The notes below the pieces were generated by a model that was given only the letters and a program-made list of their open reading frames with translations, made no database searches and was not told where the DNA came from. From Rikenellaceae bacterium (lineage in GTDB: Bacteria > Bacteroidota > Bacteroidia > Bacteroidales > UBA932): a stretch of 12,528 nt of DNA. The stretch lies in the NCBI GenBank assembly GCA_012800665.1, contig JAAZIW010000204.1, positions 1 through 12,528 on the forward strand. Direction: 5' to 3'. Shown in pieces: positions 1-7,220 of the stretch. The position numbers were made by a program, and so were the translations under genes. Within the stretch, counting starts at the first letter, position 1. The number at the start of each line of letters is the position of its first letter.

Positions 1-1
1 A

Positions 2-91
2 AACCAAGAAGATGCCCGTTGCATGATAGAACTTGCTGCGAATGTTCGAAGGCAAATCTATTCAAGCGCCCTGTGGTTTACAAGGGAGTAA
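2..91 (+). CDS. Possible C-terminal end of an unidentified protein, cut by the window edge
   Basis: Frame 2 is open from the window edge to a TAA at 89-91 and gives 29 residues with an ordinary soluble-protein composition (it includes EDARCMIELAANVRRQIYS). An AT-rich stretch of about 60 bases follows, as expected after a gene end. Frame 1 is also open, to about position 132, but reads as an odd Cys-rich string. I do not recognise the protein. The piece is too short to be sure it is coding. Confidence 0.25.
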   Translation, partial: NQEDARCMIELAANVRRQIYSSALWFTRE

Positions 92-272
92 AAATAAAAA
101 CCCGATATTTTTCCGTTTTTGAATAAAATTTGCAACTTTTATTTCGACGATGAGGCAGTCGTTCAGGCTCCCCTTACGATGGGATAGTGCAGGATGAGTC
201 CACAAAGAAAGTCATCAGGATAGAGCATTCATGGATAAGCATTATAAAGGATACTGATGACGATGCCAAACG

Positions 273-485
273 CTACCGATTGATTGTCTCGTTCGCAGCA
301 GCTACCGCAGTTCTGAGCAGGGCATCGCCCGACCCTTTCCCGCGATGCTCCGGGAACACGACAAGGTCGTAGAGTTCGCCCACGATCCTGTCTCCCTCAT
401 CGTAGATGTTCACCTTGCAGAAGCCGCTCTCATCGTTGATGTAGGCGGTCTTGTGGTCTCCCCAGTTATGCACGTACGTTCTCAT
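273..485 (-). CDS. Short GNAT-family N-acetyltransferase, probably truncated
   Basis: This 70-residue product carries the acetyl-CoA binding core of the GNAT fold. A beta strand (ELYDLVVFPEHR) runs into the pyrophosphate loop HRGKGSGDALL (about residues 47-57), which matches the family motif A pattern R/Q-x-x-G-x-G/A. An alpha helix (RTAVAAANE) follows, then a TAG stop at 273-275. GNAT enzymes usually run 140-170 residues, so the C-terminal strands and substrate pocket (motif B) are missing. None of the three frames downstream to about position 150 restores a recognisable GNAT end. Its ATG (485-483) overlaps the methyltransferase TGA (484-482) in an ATGA junction, so translation is probably coupled. 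The substrate is unknown. It may be a degraded gene or a minimal standalone acetyl-CoA binding protein. Confidence 0.6.
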   Translation of the reverse strand: MRTYVHNWGDHKTAYINDESGFCKVNIYDEGDRIVGELYDLVVFPEHRGKGSGDALLRTAVAAANETINR

Positions 486-1213
486 ATGCTTTTCAACGTG
501 GTCAGAAGTTCGAATTCGTCCGTTTTCACGAGGTTTAAGCCCGGATATGGGGCAAGTGTACCCTTCGAGAACAAAAGCACGTCAGCGGTCGGTTTTCTGC
601 TATTCACGACGCGTTTCACGTCATCCTTGTCGAGGCGTTCCGCATTCAAGGACACAATGACGTCCATCTTCTCATACGAAAGGTTGCCTACGCGCTCGAG
701 CACCAGGCGCTTGGCCATGTCCGGATGTGCCGTAATGAACTGACGAAGGGCATCCCTCCGATTGTCCACTCCGTAGTAGTTCTTGATGCACTGCACCATC
801 TCCAGGATCTCGCCGTTTCCGCAGCCGAGGTCGCAGACTATCTTCTCGTCGCTGACGTACCTCTCCAGCACCTTCCGGACGGAATCATCGTAGAAGATAT
901 TGTACGACGGCACAAAGGTGGCCTCATCGATGTAGTCCTGCTTGTACTGGTCGCGGTTGACAAGGTCGCACACTTCGGGAGTCGGATCCATATCCCAGTA
1001 CTTGAATCCGCACAGATAGAAGTACCGGAACGTCTTCGAATAGAAGCGGCCTTCACGCGAGTTCTCGCGGATGAAGGTCACGAACCACTTGAAGCGGTCG
1101 TAGTCTTTCTGGTCATTGCGGAGACAATACCAGTGCGGAATGTGCGCCATCGACTTGGCGAAGTGCCAGTCGTGCGTAGCGATGAATCTCTTTGCTCTCT
1201 CGAAGTCGTTCAT
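482..1213 (-). CDS. Class I SAM-dependent methyltransferase with an extra N-terminal module
   Basis: This is a 243-residue protein. Residues 120-215 form a Rossmann-like methyltransferase core. Motif I is VCDLGCGNGE (126-135), the SAM-binding glycine loop. YYGVDNRRDAL follows (146-156), with the acidic residue D150 expected to hold the ribose, and then KMDVIVSLNAERL (182-194) in the motif IV region. Residues 1-95 (FERAKRFIATHDWHFAKSM at 4-22, then PHWYCLR, a TFRYFY strand and KYWDM) are a separate aromatic-rich module. I recall similar modules in short proteins of gut Bacteroidota mobile elements, but that is from memory. The start follows the TAG of the upstream zinc-ribbon gene after 4 bases, and the end overlaps the GNAT start by 4 bases, so the three genes look like one translation unit. 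Third-position C/G is 31 of the first 40 codons, against 23 of 40 in nqrE, which suggests separate ancestry. The methylated substrate is unknown. Confidence 0.75.
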   Translation of the reverse strand: MNDFERAKRFIATHDWHFAKSMAHIPHWYCLRNDQKDYDRFKWFVTFIRENSREGRFYSKTFRYFYLCGFKYWDMDPTPEVCDLVNRDQYKQDYIDEATFVPSYNIFYDDSVRKVLERYVSDEKIVCDLGCGNGEILEMVQCIKNYYGVDNRRDALRQFITAHPDMAKRLVLERVGNLSYEKMDVIVSLNAERLDKDDVKRVVNSRKPTADVLLFSKGTLAPYPGLNLVKTDEFELLTTLKSI

Positions 1214-1217
1214 GGCT

Positions 1218-1382
1218 CTACTTGTCGAATTTCTTTATCTGGAACTTGTAGCCGCAGGACGGGCAGATGACGTCCTGCAGGTCCTGGGCTTTCTTCTTCT
1301 GTTCGATGCCATCCTCGATCTTCTTCTCGGCAGCTTCCACGTCCTTGCTGGTCGTGATGGAGTTCTGCTGCGTGGGCGTCAT
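1218..1382 (-). CDS. Small 54-residue protein with a CPxCG zinc-ribbon-like knuckle
   Basis: ATG at 1382-1380 and TAG at 1220-1218 give 54 residues. A charged helical first part (EAAEKKIEDGIEQKKKAQDL, residues 16-35) is followed by VICPSCGYKFQIKKF (38-52), a Cys-x-x-Cys-Gly knuckle like half of a zinc ribbon. Only two cysteines are present, so zinc binding would need a dimer or a partner protein. Codons are strongly C/G-ending, like those of the methyltransferase 4 bases downstream, which argues that it is really coding. It begins 39 bases after the nqrF stop. The same frame is open right back to that stop (14 codons), so the original start may have been further upstream or lost at a recombination junction. 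No clear Shine-Dalgarno site is present. Function unknown; a nucleic-acid or protein adaptor is a guess. Confidence 0.6.
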   Translation of the reverse strand: MTPTQQNSITTSKDVEAAEKKIEDGIEQKKKAQDLQDVICPSCGYKFQIKKFDK

Positions 1383-1421
1383 CCTGTTTTGCTTAATGCG
1401 GGGCTTGTGAGGGAGGTTCTG

Positions 1422-2693
1422 CTAACCGAAGTCGTCGAAGTGGAGGTTGGTTTCCAAATCCACTCCAAGGCTGTCCAGTAAATCCTCTACGGTCTTTACC
1501 ATCATGGGCGGACCGCACATGAAGTATTGTATGTCTTCTGGAGCCTCGTGCTCGTTAAGGTAGAGCCTTCCCATTTCGGGGGCCACAAAACCTGCGCTGT
1601 ATTTCACGCCTTTTTTGTCGGCAACAGGGTCCGCTCTGTCAAGAGTAAGGTAGAAGCGGAAATTGGGGAAGTCCTTTTCGATTGCCCAAAAGTCTTCCAA
1701 GTAGAAGGCCTCGGAAAGGGAGCGGGCTCCGTAGAAGAAGCTAACCTTGCGCTTGGTTTTCAAGGTATGGAAAAGGTGCATGATGTGGCTGCGGAGAGGA
1801 GCCATGCCGGCACCACCGCCCACAAATACATATTCTGTTTCTATCGGGTCGTTCTCCGGAAGGAGGAATTCACCGAAAGGACCGCTTATGCTTACCATAT
1901 CGCCGGGGCGCCTGGTGAAAACATAGGTCGATGCGATACCCGGATTCACGGGCAGAAGCTTGTTGCTTCCCTTCGGGGCTTTGGGGTCGAAAGGAGGCGT
2001 GGCAATACGCACATTCAACTTGATAATCTGCCCTTCCGCAGGATAAGAGGCCATTGAATAGGCGCGTACCGTATCCTCGGGATTCACGCATTTGAGATCG
2101 AAGAAACCGTAACGCTCCCATACCTGCTTGTACGGTTCATCCACTTGGATATCTTTATAGTCATAGGTGCCTTTCGGAACATCTATCTGAATATACTCGC
2201 CGCTCTTGAAATCGAGATGCTCTCCATCGGGAATGCGGACAGTGAATTCTTTGATGAAAGAAGCCACATTGCGGTTGCTTATAACCTCGCATTCCAACTT
2301 CTTTACGCTGAGGGTGCTTTCGGGTATGCGGATTTTAATATCTTCCTTTATCTTTACCTGGCAGCCCAGACGCATTCCATCCTTTATTTGCTTGCGGTTG
2401 AAATGGCCTCTTTCGGTATCCAAAATCTCGCCTCCTCCTTCTATCATTTGCACCTTGCATTGGCCGCAGGTGGCTTTACCGCCGCAGGCGGAAGGAAGGA
2501 AAATGCCTTCCTGCGCGAGGGTATGCATTATATCGCCCCCCTGCTGTACATCCAATACGCGTTTGCCGTCATTGATGTCTATTTGAACCGTGCCGCTCGG
2601 GGTGATTTTGTCTTTCACCACAAGCAGTATGATAACTAAGAGAATGTTGACAAGAACCGCGATGATTATTGCGCTGAAAATAATTGAACTCAT
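1422..2693 (-). CDS. nqrF: Na+-translocating NADH:quinone reductase subunit F
   Basis: NqrF is the NADH dehydrogenase entry point of the Na+-NQR membrane complex. It passes electrons from NADH to FAD and on to a [2Fe-2S] centre. The 423-residue length is typical. One N-terminal membrane helix (about residues 4-26) anchors it. A plant-type ferredoxin domain (35-130) has the cluster ligands C70, C76 and C79 in SACGGKATCGQC, plus C111. The ferredoxin-reductase part has the FAD motif RAYSMASYP (210-218), the NADH-binding glycine loop GGGAGMAPL (292-300) and CGPPMM (393-398) near the nicotinamide site. It ends in the usual acidic-aromatic FDDFG. It is the last gene of nqrABCDEF, 12 bases after nqrE. 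No ligand is missing, so it should be functional. Confidence 0.98.
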   Translation of the reverse strand: MSSIIFSAIIIAVLVNILLVIILLVVKDKITPSGTVQIDINDGKRVLDVQQGGDIMHTLAQEGIFLPSACGGKATCGQCKVQMIEGGGEILDTERGHFNRKQIKDGMRLGCQVKIKEDIKIRIPESTLSVKKLECEVISNRNVASFIKEFTVRIPDGEHLDFKSGEYIQIDVPKGTYDYKDIQVDEPYKQVWERYGFFDLKCVNPEDTVRAYSMASYPAEGQIIKLNVRIATPPFDPKAPKGSNKLLPVNPGIASTYVFTRRPGDMVSISGPFGEFLLPENDPIETEYVFVGGGAGMAPLRSHIMHLFHTLKTKRKVSFFYGARSLSEAFYLEDFWAIEKDFPNFRFYLTLDRADPVADKKGVKYSAGFVAPEMGRLYLNEHEAPEDIQYFMCGPPMMVKTVEDLLDSLGVDLETNLHFDDFG

Positions 2694-2705
2694 ATCTCTA
2701 TCCTC

Positions 2706-3320
2706 TTATAAAGTTATTCCCATGAAAATCATAAACGCAAGTCCCATAAGACCGACGGTGATAAAGCTTATGCCAATGCCTTTGAGGGGCCTGGGCACAT
2801 TGCTGTAAGCCATCTTTTCGCGTATGGCGGCCAGAAACACTATGGCTAAATACCAGCCGATTCCGGAGCCGAGAGCATATACCGCACTTTCGCCCACATT
2901 TACAAAGTCTTTCTGCTGCATGAACAGAGAGCCTCCCAATATGGCGCAGTTTACTGCAATCAGCGGAAGGTAAATTCCAAGACTGGAATAAAGGGATGGA
3001 AGGAATCTTTCCACAACCATCTCTACAAGCTGGGTGAAGGCCGCTATTACGGCAATAAAGAGGATGAAGCTGAGGAAGCTGAGGTCGAGCTCCGCTAACT
3101 TAGGACTCAACCATGCGAGGGCGCCCGGCTGAAGCAGAAACTTGTCGAGCAGGTAGTTGAGCGGAAGGGTGCAGAAAAGCACGAAGATAACAGCGAGGCC
3201 AAGCCCGTTTGCAGTTTTAACATTCTTGCTTACCGCCAGGTATGAGCACATACCCAGGAAGTAAGCGAAAATCATGTTGTCTACGAAGATAGACTTAACG
3301 AATAAACTGATGTATTCCAT
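2706..3320 (-). CDS. nqrE: Na+-translocating NADH:quinone reductase subunit E
   Basis: NqrE is an integral membrane subunit of Na+-NQR, paired with NqrD around a pseudo-twofold axis. The 204 residues form about six hydrophobic helices, for example 16-31, 41-58, 82-100, 116-133, 145-165 and 182-202. C25 in the GMCSYLAV half-helix and C125 in AVNCAILGG are the two conserved cysteines. In the solved Vibrio enzyme the equivalent residues help hold an intramembrane Fe-S cluster between NqrD and NqrE. Length is normal for the family (about 200). The start is 12 bases beyond the nqrD stop, within a uniform operon. RnfA is a close paralogue, but the neighbouring nqrA and nqrF fix the assignment. Confidence 0.97.
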   Translation of the reverse strand: MEYISLFVKSIFVDNMIFAYFLGMCSYLAVSKNVKTANGLGLAVIFVLFCTLPLNYLLDKFLLQPGALAWLSPKLAELDLSFLSFILFIAVIAAFTQLVEMVVERFLPSLYSSLGIYLPLIAVNCAILGGSLFMQQKDFVNVGESAVYALGSGIGWYLAIVFLAAIREKMAYSNVPRPLKGIGISFITVGLMGLAFMIFMGITL

Positions 3321-3332
3321 AAGGCATCGATG

Positions 3333-3938
3333 TTACTTTTCTTGCAATTCCTTGTCGAACGCTCTGTGTGCCCATATTATGCATCCTATGAGTATCAAAG
3401 CGAAGGGAGGAAGTATTACGAGGTTGTTTGTAATATAGCCGGCAGGCATAACCTGAAGGCCGAAGAGAGTGCCGCTTCCGAAAAGTTCACGGAAGAAAGC
3501 AACCACAACTAAAATCAAGCCGTAGCCGAGTCCGTTTGCGAGACCGTCCACTAAAGAAGGAAAGGGTTTGTTGCCAAGAGCGAAAGCCTCTATGCGGCCC
3601 ATCACTATACAGTTGGTGATGATGAGGCCGATATATACGGAAAGCTGCTTGTCTATGGGGAAGGTGGCTTCTATGCTTTTCAGAATCTGATCCACCAAAA
3701 TCACAAGCATGGCCACAACCACCAATTGAACAATGATTCGCACGCGGTTGGGAATGCCCTTGCGTAGCAGGCTCAGCACAAAGTTGCCGAGTCCTGTTAC
3801 CACAGTAACGGAAAGAGCCATTACAATAGCGCCTTTGAGGGTTACGGTTACTGCAAGCGCGGAGCAAACTCCGAGCACCAATACAGTAATGGGATTACCC
3901 TTTAAAAGCGGTGTTAGGAAGGTGTCTTTTAATTTCAT
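3333..3938 (-). CDS. nqrD: Na+-translocating NADH:quinone reductase subunit D
   Basis: NqrD is the membrane partner of NqrE in Na+-NQR. It has 201 residues with about six transmembrane helices. The first half-helix motif LVLGVCSALAVT contains C25, and the second, TNCIVMGRIEAFA, contains C110. Both match the conserved cysteine positions that share the intramembrane Fe-S site with NqrE. PFPSLVDGLANGLGYG (126-141) is a typical family loop. The gene begins 3 bases after the nqrC stop and ends 12 bases before nqrE, so the two are surely cotranscribed. RnfE is the paralogue; operon content excludes Rnf. Confidence 0.97.
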   Translation of the reverse strand: MKLKDTFLTPLLKGNPITVLVLGVCSALAVTVTLKGAIVMALSVTVVTGLGNFVLSLLRKGIPNRVRIIVQLVVVAMLVILVDQILKSIEATFPIDKQLSVYIGLIITNCIVMGRIEAFALGNKPFPSLVDGLANGLGYGLILVVVAFFRELFGSGTLFGLQVMPAGYITNNLVILPPFALILIGCIIWAHRAFDKELQEK

Positions 3939-3941
3939 GAC

Positions 3942-4682
3942 TTATTCCTCCTCTGCTTTAATTATTGAACTGAAGTACGGCTCGTAGGCCTGCAGCCAAG
4001 TGCTTATGGCTTTGCCGAGGCCTTGGCTGGTTATAGTGGCGCCGGTGATGGCGTCTATTGCATTCTCCTGACCGGCGGGGGCTCCGCCTTTTATTATTTC
4101 GAATTGCGGACGACTGCCCCAGGCGATTTTCTTGCCTACGAACAGGCCGCGGAATGCGGGATCGTCTTTAATTCGGGCGCCGAGTCCTGCGGTTTCGGAA
4201 TCGTGATCGAAGTAAGTGCCCTTTATGGTGGTTCCATCAGCTTCTATGGCTATATATCCCCAAACAGGGCCCCAAAGGCCTGCTCCGTAGCAAGGAATTA
4301 TGCTTACTCCGTTTTTGAAAACATAAACCGGAAGTCCTAGCGCAAAGCCGCTCTTGCCTGAGATTGCATAGTTTTGAGCTTTAAGGCCGTCAACGAGTTC
4401 TATATTGTCGCGGGTGACTCCCAAGTCTTTTATTTTTGCACCCTTGGAATCGATGGTGAAGGCATGGTCAATTTCCTCGGCATATTTGTCGAGTTTTTGA
4501 GCATTATTCAAGCCTTCTGTTTCGAACTGTGCAGCCTGAAGCATCTGGGAGATGGTTTCCGCCTTGATGTTGGCCTGTTGTGCAGGTTTCAGGAAAACTG
4601 CAGCCGCAGCAAGCAGACCGGCCACAACCACTACTATTATAGCGGTGTAGACTATTGTATAGATATTACCGTTTGTATTCAT
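3942..4682 (-). CDS. nqrC: Na+-translocating NADH:quinone reductase subunit C, covalent FMN
   Basis: NqrC carries one of the two covalently bound FMN groups of Na+-NQR. The 246-residue protein has one N-terminal membrane helix (about 9-31). An extracytoplasmic FMN-binding domain follows, with HDSETAGLGARI (160-171), a variant of the family's ETPGLG motif in which Pro is replaced by Ala. The attachment motif is AITGATITSQ (211-220). By homology T216, the last Thr of TGAT, forms the phosphoester bond to FMN, which is installed by the flavin transferase ApbE; no apbE is in this window. It starts 2 bases after nqrB and ends 3 bases before nqrD. Confidence 0.97.
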   Translation of the reverse strand: MNTNGNIYTIVYTAIIVVVVAGLLAAAAVFLKPAQQANIKAETISQMLQAAQFETEGLNNAQKLDKYAEEIDHAFTIDSKGAKIKDLGVTRDNIELVDGLKAQNYAISGKSGFALGLPVYVFKNGVSIIPCYGAGLWGPVWGYIAIEADGTTIKGTYFDHDSETAGLGARIKDDPAFRGLFVGKKIAWGSRPQFEIIKGGAPAGQENAIDAITGATITSQGLGKAISTWLQAYEPYFSSIIKAEEE

Positions 4683-4684
4683 GG

Positions 4685-5776
4685 CTATGCTTGTGCGTTA
4701 ATTTTCTTGTTTCTGCGGCTGATGTGCGAAGAAACCACCAAGTGGTCGATGAGAGGAGCCGCCGTATTGCCGAGCAGGATGGCGAGCATCATGCCTTCGG
4801 CATAGCCCGGGTTGAAGAGGCGTACGATAACACAGAGCATTCCTATCAGAAGACCGTAAATCCATTTTCCGGTTTCGGTCTGGGCGGATGTTACAGGGTC
4901 GGTGGCCATGAATACGGTACCGAATGCGAAGCCGCCTAAAAGGAGATGCTGCCAGAAGGGAATGGCGCTGACGCCTGCAATGTTGCTCAAGCCTCCTATC
5001 AGCAGTGCGCCAAGAACGCTTCCGGTCATTACCTTCCAACTTGCCACTCCTGTCCATAAAAGGACGAATGCGCCAAGCAGAATCGCAATTACGGAGGTTT
5101 CGCCTACGGAGCCGGGGATGGTTCCGATGATTTGGCTCAAAATGCTGTTGCTGTATTGAGCCGTGCCCTCAAGAGCGAGGGGAGTAGCGCCGGTAAAACC
5201 ATCTGCAAAGGTTTCAGAGGCTCTTTTAGCTATCCATACTTCGTCGCCCGACATATAAGAGGGGTAGCTGAAGAAGAGGAATGCACGGGCAATCAAGGCG
5301 GGATTCCAAATATTTCTTCCGGTGCCGCCGAAGACTTCTTTGGCAAAAATTACCGCAAAGGCAACGGCTAAGGCAAGCATCCACAGGGGAGTAGTTACCG
5401 GAACAATGAGGGGTATGAGGAAACCCGTTACAAGATAACCTTCATTTACTTCTTCGTCGCGAAGCCCGCTGCTGAAGAATTCAATAAAAAGGCCTACCAC
5501 ATAAGATACTATATAGAGCGGGAGCACTTTCAGAAAACCAAACCAGAAATTGGGCAGAATCTGCAATGCTGTGCCGCCGCCTATGGCGAGTTGATGTTGA
5601 TAACCTACGTTCCACATACCGAAAAGGGCTGCAGGCACGAGGGAAATCACCACTATAATCATAATGCGTTTGAGGTCAACTCCGTCTCTTACATGCGCAC
5701 CGCTGCGGGTTACCGTGCCGGGGACATGAAGGAAGGTTGTAAACGCGTCTTTTGTTGCTATCCAGAACTTTTTCAT
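4685..5776 (-). CDS. nqrB: Na+-translocating NADH:quinone reductase subunit B, covalent FMN
   Basis: NqrB is the large membrane subunit of Na+-NQR. It holds a covalent FMN and riboflavin and takes part in Na+ movement and quinone reduction. In these 363 residues one sees about ten hydrophobic helices, VRDGVDLKRIM (29-39) before the first helix, FGGTGRNIWNPAL (149-161), and the FMN attachment site DGFTGATPLAL (192-202), in which T198 should carry FMN. The amphipathic N-terminus is about 40-50 residues shorter than in the 415-residue Vibrio protein. The reading frame stays open upstream into nqrA, but I see no ATG, GTG or TTG close by, so the ATG at 5776 is preferred. It lies 4 bases after the nqrA stop. 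Confidence 0.97.
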   Translation of the reverse strand: MKKFWIATKDAFTTFLHVPGTVTRSGAHVRDGVDLKRIMIIVVISLVPAALFGMWNVGYQHQLAIGGGTALQILPNFWFGFLKVLPLYIVSYVVGLFIEFFSSGLRDEEVNEGYLVTGFLIPLIVPVTTPLWMLALAVAFAVIFAKEVFGGTGRNIWNPALIARAFLFFSYPSYMSGDEVWIAKRASETFADGFTGATPLALEGTAQYSNSILSQIIGTIPGSVGETSVIAILLGAFVLLWTGVASWKVMTGSVLGALLIGGLSNIAGVSAIPFWQHLLLGGFAFGTVFMATDPVTSAQTETGKWIYGLLIGMLCVIVRLFNPGYAEGMMLAILLGNTAAPLIDHLVVSSHISRRNKKINAQA

Positions 5777-5780
5777 ACGC

Positions 5781-7139
5781 TTATTCCATTTCTTTAAGCA
5801 TGAGGCTGATGCCGTCTGCGATTATTTCCTGAATATAGTTCTTGGAGGGGTCTATGTACTCGCACAGTGCAAAATCTTCGGGAATAACTTCGTAGATGCC
5901 GAATTGCTCCATCTTGTCGATATCGCCTGCGAGACAAGCCTTTATAAGATAAATCGGGTAGATGTCCATGGGGAGAACCTTGCTGTAATAGCTGTCGCTC
6001 ATTACGAAAGCACGCGGACCGCCGTGGAGGTTGGTGTCCATATTATACTTTTTACCGCAAAAGAGCCAGCTGAAAGCAGTGCGGTCTTGGCTGTAAACTT
6101 TTGGGCGTATTGGGTCAAGCCAACCGAAAAGTTCTTTTTCGATGCCTTCCTTGAGCACAGTAACCTCGTTGGAATAGAAGCCGAGATAACCTTCTTTTCC
6201 TACTGTCTTGCCGCTGAGGATATTGCCGCTTACTATGCGGATGTCATCATTATTGCCGTAGAAAGCGGCAAAGCTGCTCATGGGAGTTCCGGGAAGAGCA
6301 TCGGCGTAGCCGGTTTGAATGGCTGCGGGGCCTGCCACTGCAATTTTGCGGCGGAGGTTCAGCTTTCCTGTTTTGAACAAGGCGCCTATGGCTGCAAGGC
6401 CCTGCAGGCTTACGGTCCATACCACGCTGCCTTTGACAACGGGACAAACATGGCTGATTTGCACGCCCACATTGCCTGCGGGATGCTTGCCTTCAAACAG
6501 GTGGAAACTGACGCCTTCCAGTCTTCTGAAAGGAGTGCTTGAACTGCTTGCGGCATTAAGTCCTACATGCACTTTGCCATCGGTGAGCTTTGCTACGGCA
6601 TCAATTCCCGTTTGAACATCAGCTATGCGGTCTCCAAGAGTGAATTCGGGGGATGCTGCAAGCGGGGCGGTGTCGAAGGCCGAAATGAAAATTGCCTTGG
6701 GCGTGTCTTCCGGTTTGGCTACGATACCGTAGGGCCTTTGAATAATGAACGGCCACAGGCCGCTTTCGAGCAGGGCCCTCTTAATTTCCGATGCATCCAA
6801 GTCTTTAGGATTTTTCTTGCCGAAATCGAGCCCTTGTTGTTTAATATCCGCCTGAATCAGAACCGCCAGAAGTTTTCGCTTTTCACCGCGTACAATTTCT
6901 TTTACGATGCCGCTTACCGGAGAGGAGATAAGGATGTCAGGATTCTTTTTGTCCGAAAGCACCGGTGAGCCGCATAAGACATTGTCGCCTTCTTTTACGA
7001 GCAGCCGCGGGGTAAGCCCTGCGAAGTCAGTCGGGCAAATAGCAACTATGTCTGGCGTAACTGTCTTGGCGACACGGAGTTCGGCCTTTCCGGAAACAGG
7101 TAGGTCGAGCCCCTTGGTCAAAACGATTTTATTGGACAT
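5781..7139 (-). CDS. nqrA: Na+-translocating NADH:quinone reductase subunit A
   Basis: NqrA is the cytoplasmic subunit docked on NqrB in the Na+-NQR complex. It has 452 residues, the normal length. The N-terminus has the family signature LTKGLDLPVSGKAE (7-20). A barrel-sandwich (biotinyl/lipoyl-like) domain follows at about 45-100, with PRLLVKEGDNVLCGSPVL and SSPVSGIVKEI. The Rnf-C-like solute-binding part includes IIQRPYGIVAKPEDTPKAIF (132-151). It is the first gene of nqrABCDEF and sits opposite uvrD across an 81-base divergent gap, so the operon promoter must lie there or overlap the start of uvrD. Its presence identifies the cluster as Nqr rather than Rnf. Confidence 0.98.
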   Translation of the reverse strand: MSNKIVLTKGLDLPVSGKAELRVAKTVTPDIVAICPTDFAGLTPRLLVKEGDNVLCGSPVLSDKKNPDILISSPVSGIVKEIVRGEKRKLLAVLIQADIKQQGLDFGKKNPKDLDASEIKRALLESGLWPFIIQRPYGIVAKPEDTPKAIFISAFDTAPLAASPEFTLGDRIADVQTGIDAVAKLTDGKVHVGLNAASSSSTPFRRLEGVSFHLFEGKHPAGNVGVQISHVCPVVKGSVVWTVSLQGLAAIGALFKTGKLNLRRKIAVAGPAAIQTGYADALPGTPMSSFAAFYGNNDDIRIVSGNILSGKTVGKEGYLGFYSNEVTVLKEGIEKELFGWLDPIRPKVYSQDRTAFSWLFCGKKYNMDTNLHGGPRAFVMSDSYYSKVLPMDIYPIYLIKACLAGDIDKMEQFGIYEVIPEDFALCEYIDPSKNYIQEIIADGISLMLKEME

Positions 7140-7184
7140 GTTTATTTGATAATCGATTATAAAATTTAATCGTAAAATTTCCTA

Positions 7185-7192
7185 CGAAGGTA
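7185..7192 (-). promoter_or_regulatory. Candidate -7 element for the nqr operon
   Basis: TACCTTCG on the minus strand differs by one base from the Bacteroidota -7 consensus TAnnTTTG. It would place transcription start about 40 bases before the nqrA ATG. No convincing -33 TTTG sits at the expected distance, and the sequence between it and nqrA is AT-rich. Low confidence. Confidence 0.3.
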
Positions 7193-7205
7193 GCCAATTT
7201 TTTCG

Positions 7206-7213
7206 TATTTTCG
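7206..7213 (+). promoter_or_regulatory. Candidate -7 element for uvrD
   Basis: TATTTTCG differs by one base from TAnnTTTG and lies 7 bases before the uvrD ATG at 7221. If used, the transcript would start at or almost at the ATG, giving a leaderless or near-leaderless message. That fits the absence of a Shine-Dalgarno sequence. No clear -33 partner is visible. Confidence 0.3.
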
Positions 7214-7220
7214 CCATGAA

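Noticed and set aside
345..743. Long plus-strand open frames opposite the methyltransferase, GNAT and nqr genes
   Set aside because: They are antisense shadows caused by biased codon use; the minus-strand frames carry the conserved motifs.
273..1424. Recoded TAG stop codons, as in some crAss-like phages, extending nqrF, the zinc-ribbon protein or GNAT
   Set aside because: nqrF ends at its family-normal FDDFG. Read-through of the zinc-ribbon TAG gives an out-of-frame shadow of the methyltransferase, and read-through of the GNAT TAG does not restore the GNAT fold.
1422..7139. Rnf complex instead of Nqr
   Set aside because: NqrA and NqrF with its flavin and ferredoxin domains are present in standard nqrABCDEF order; RnfB and RnfC type ferredoxin subunits are absent.
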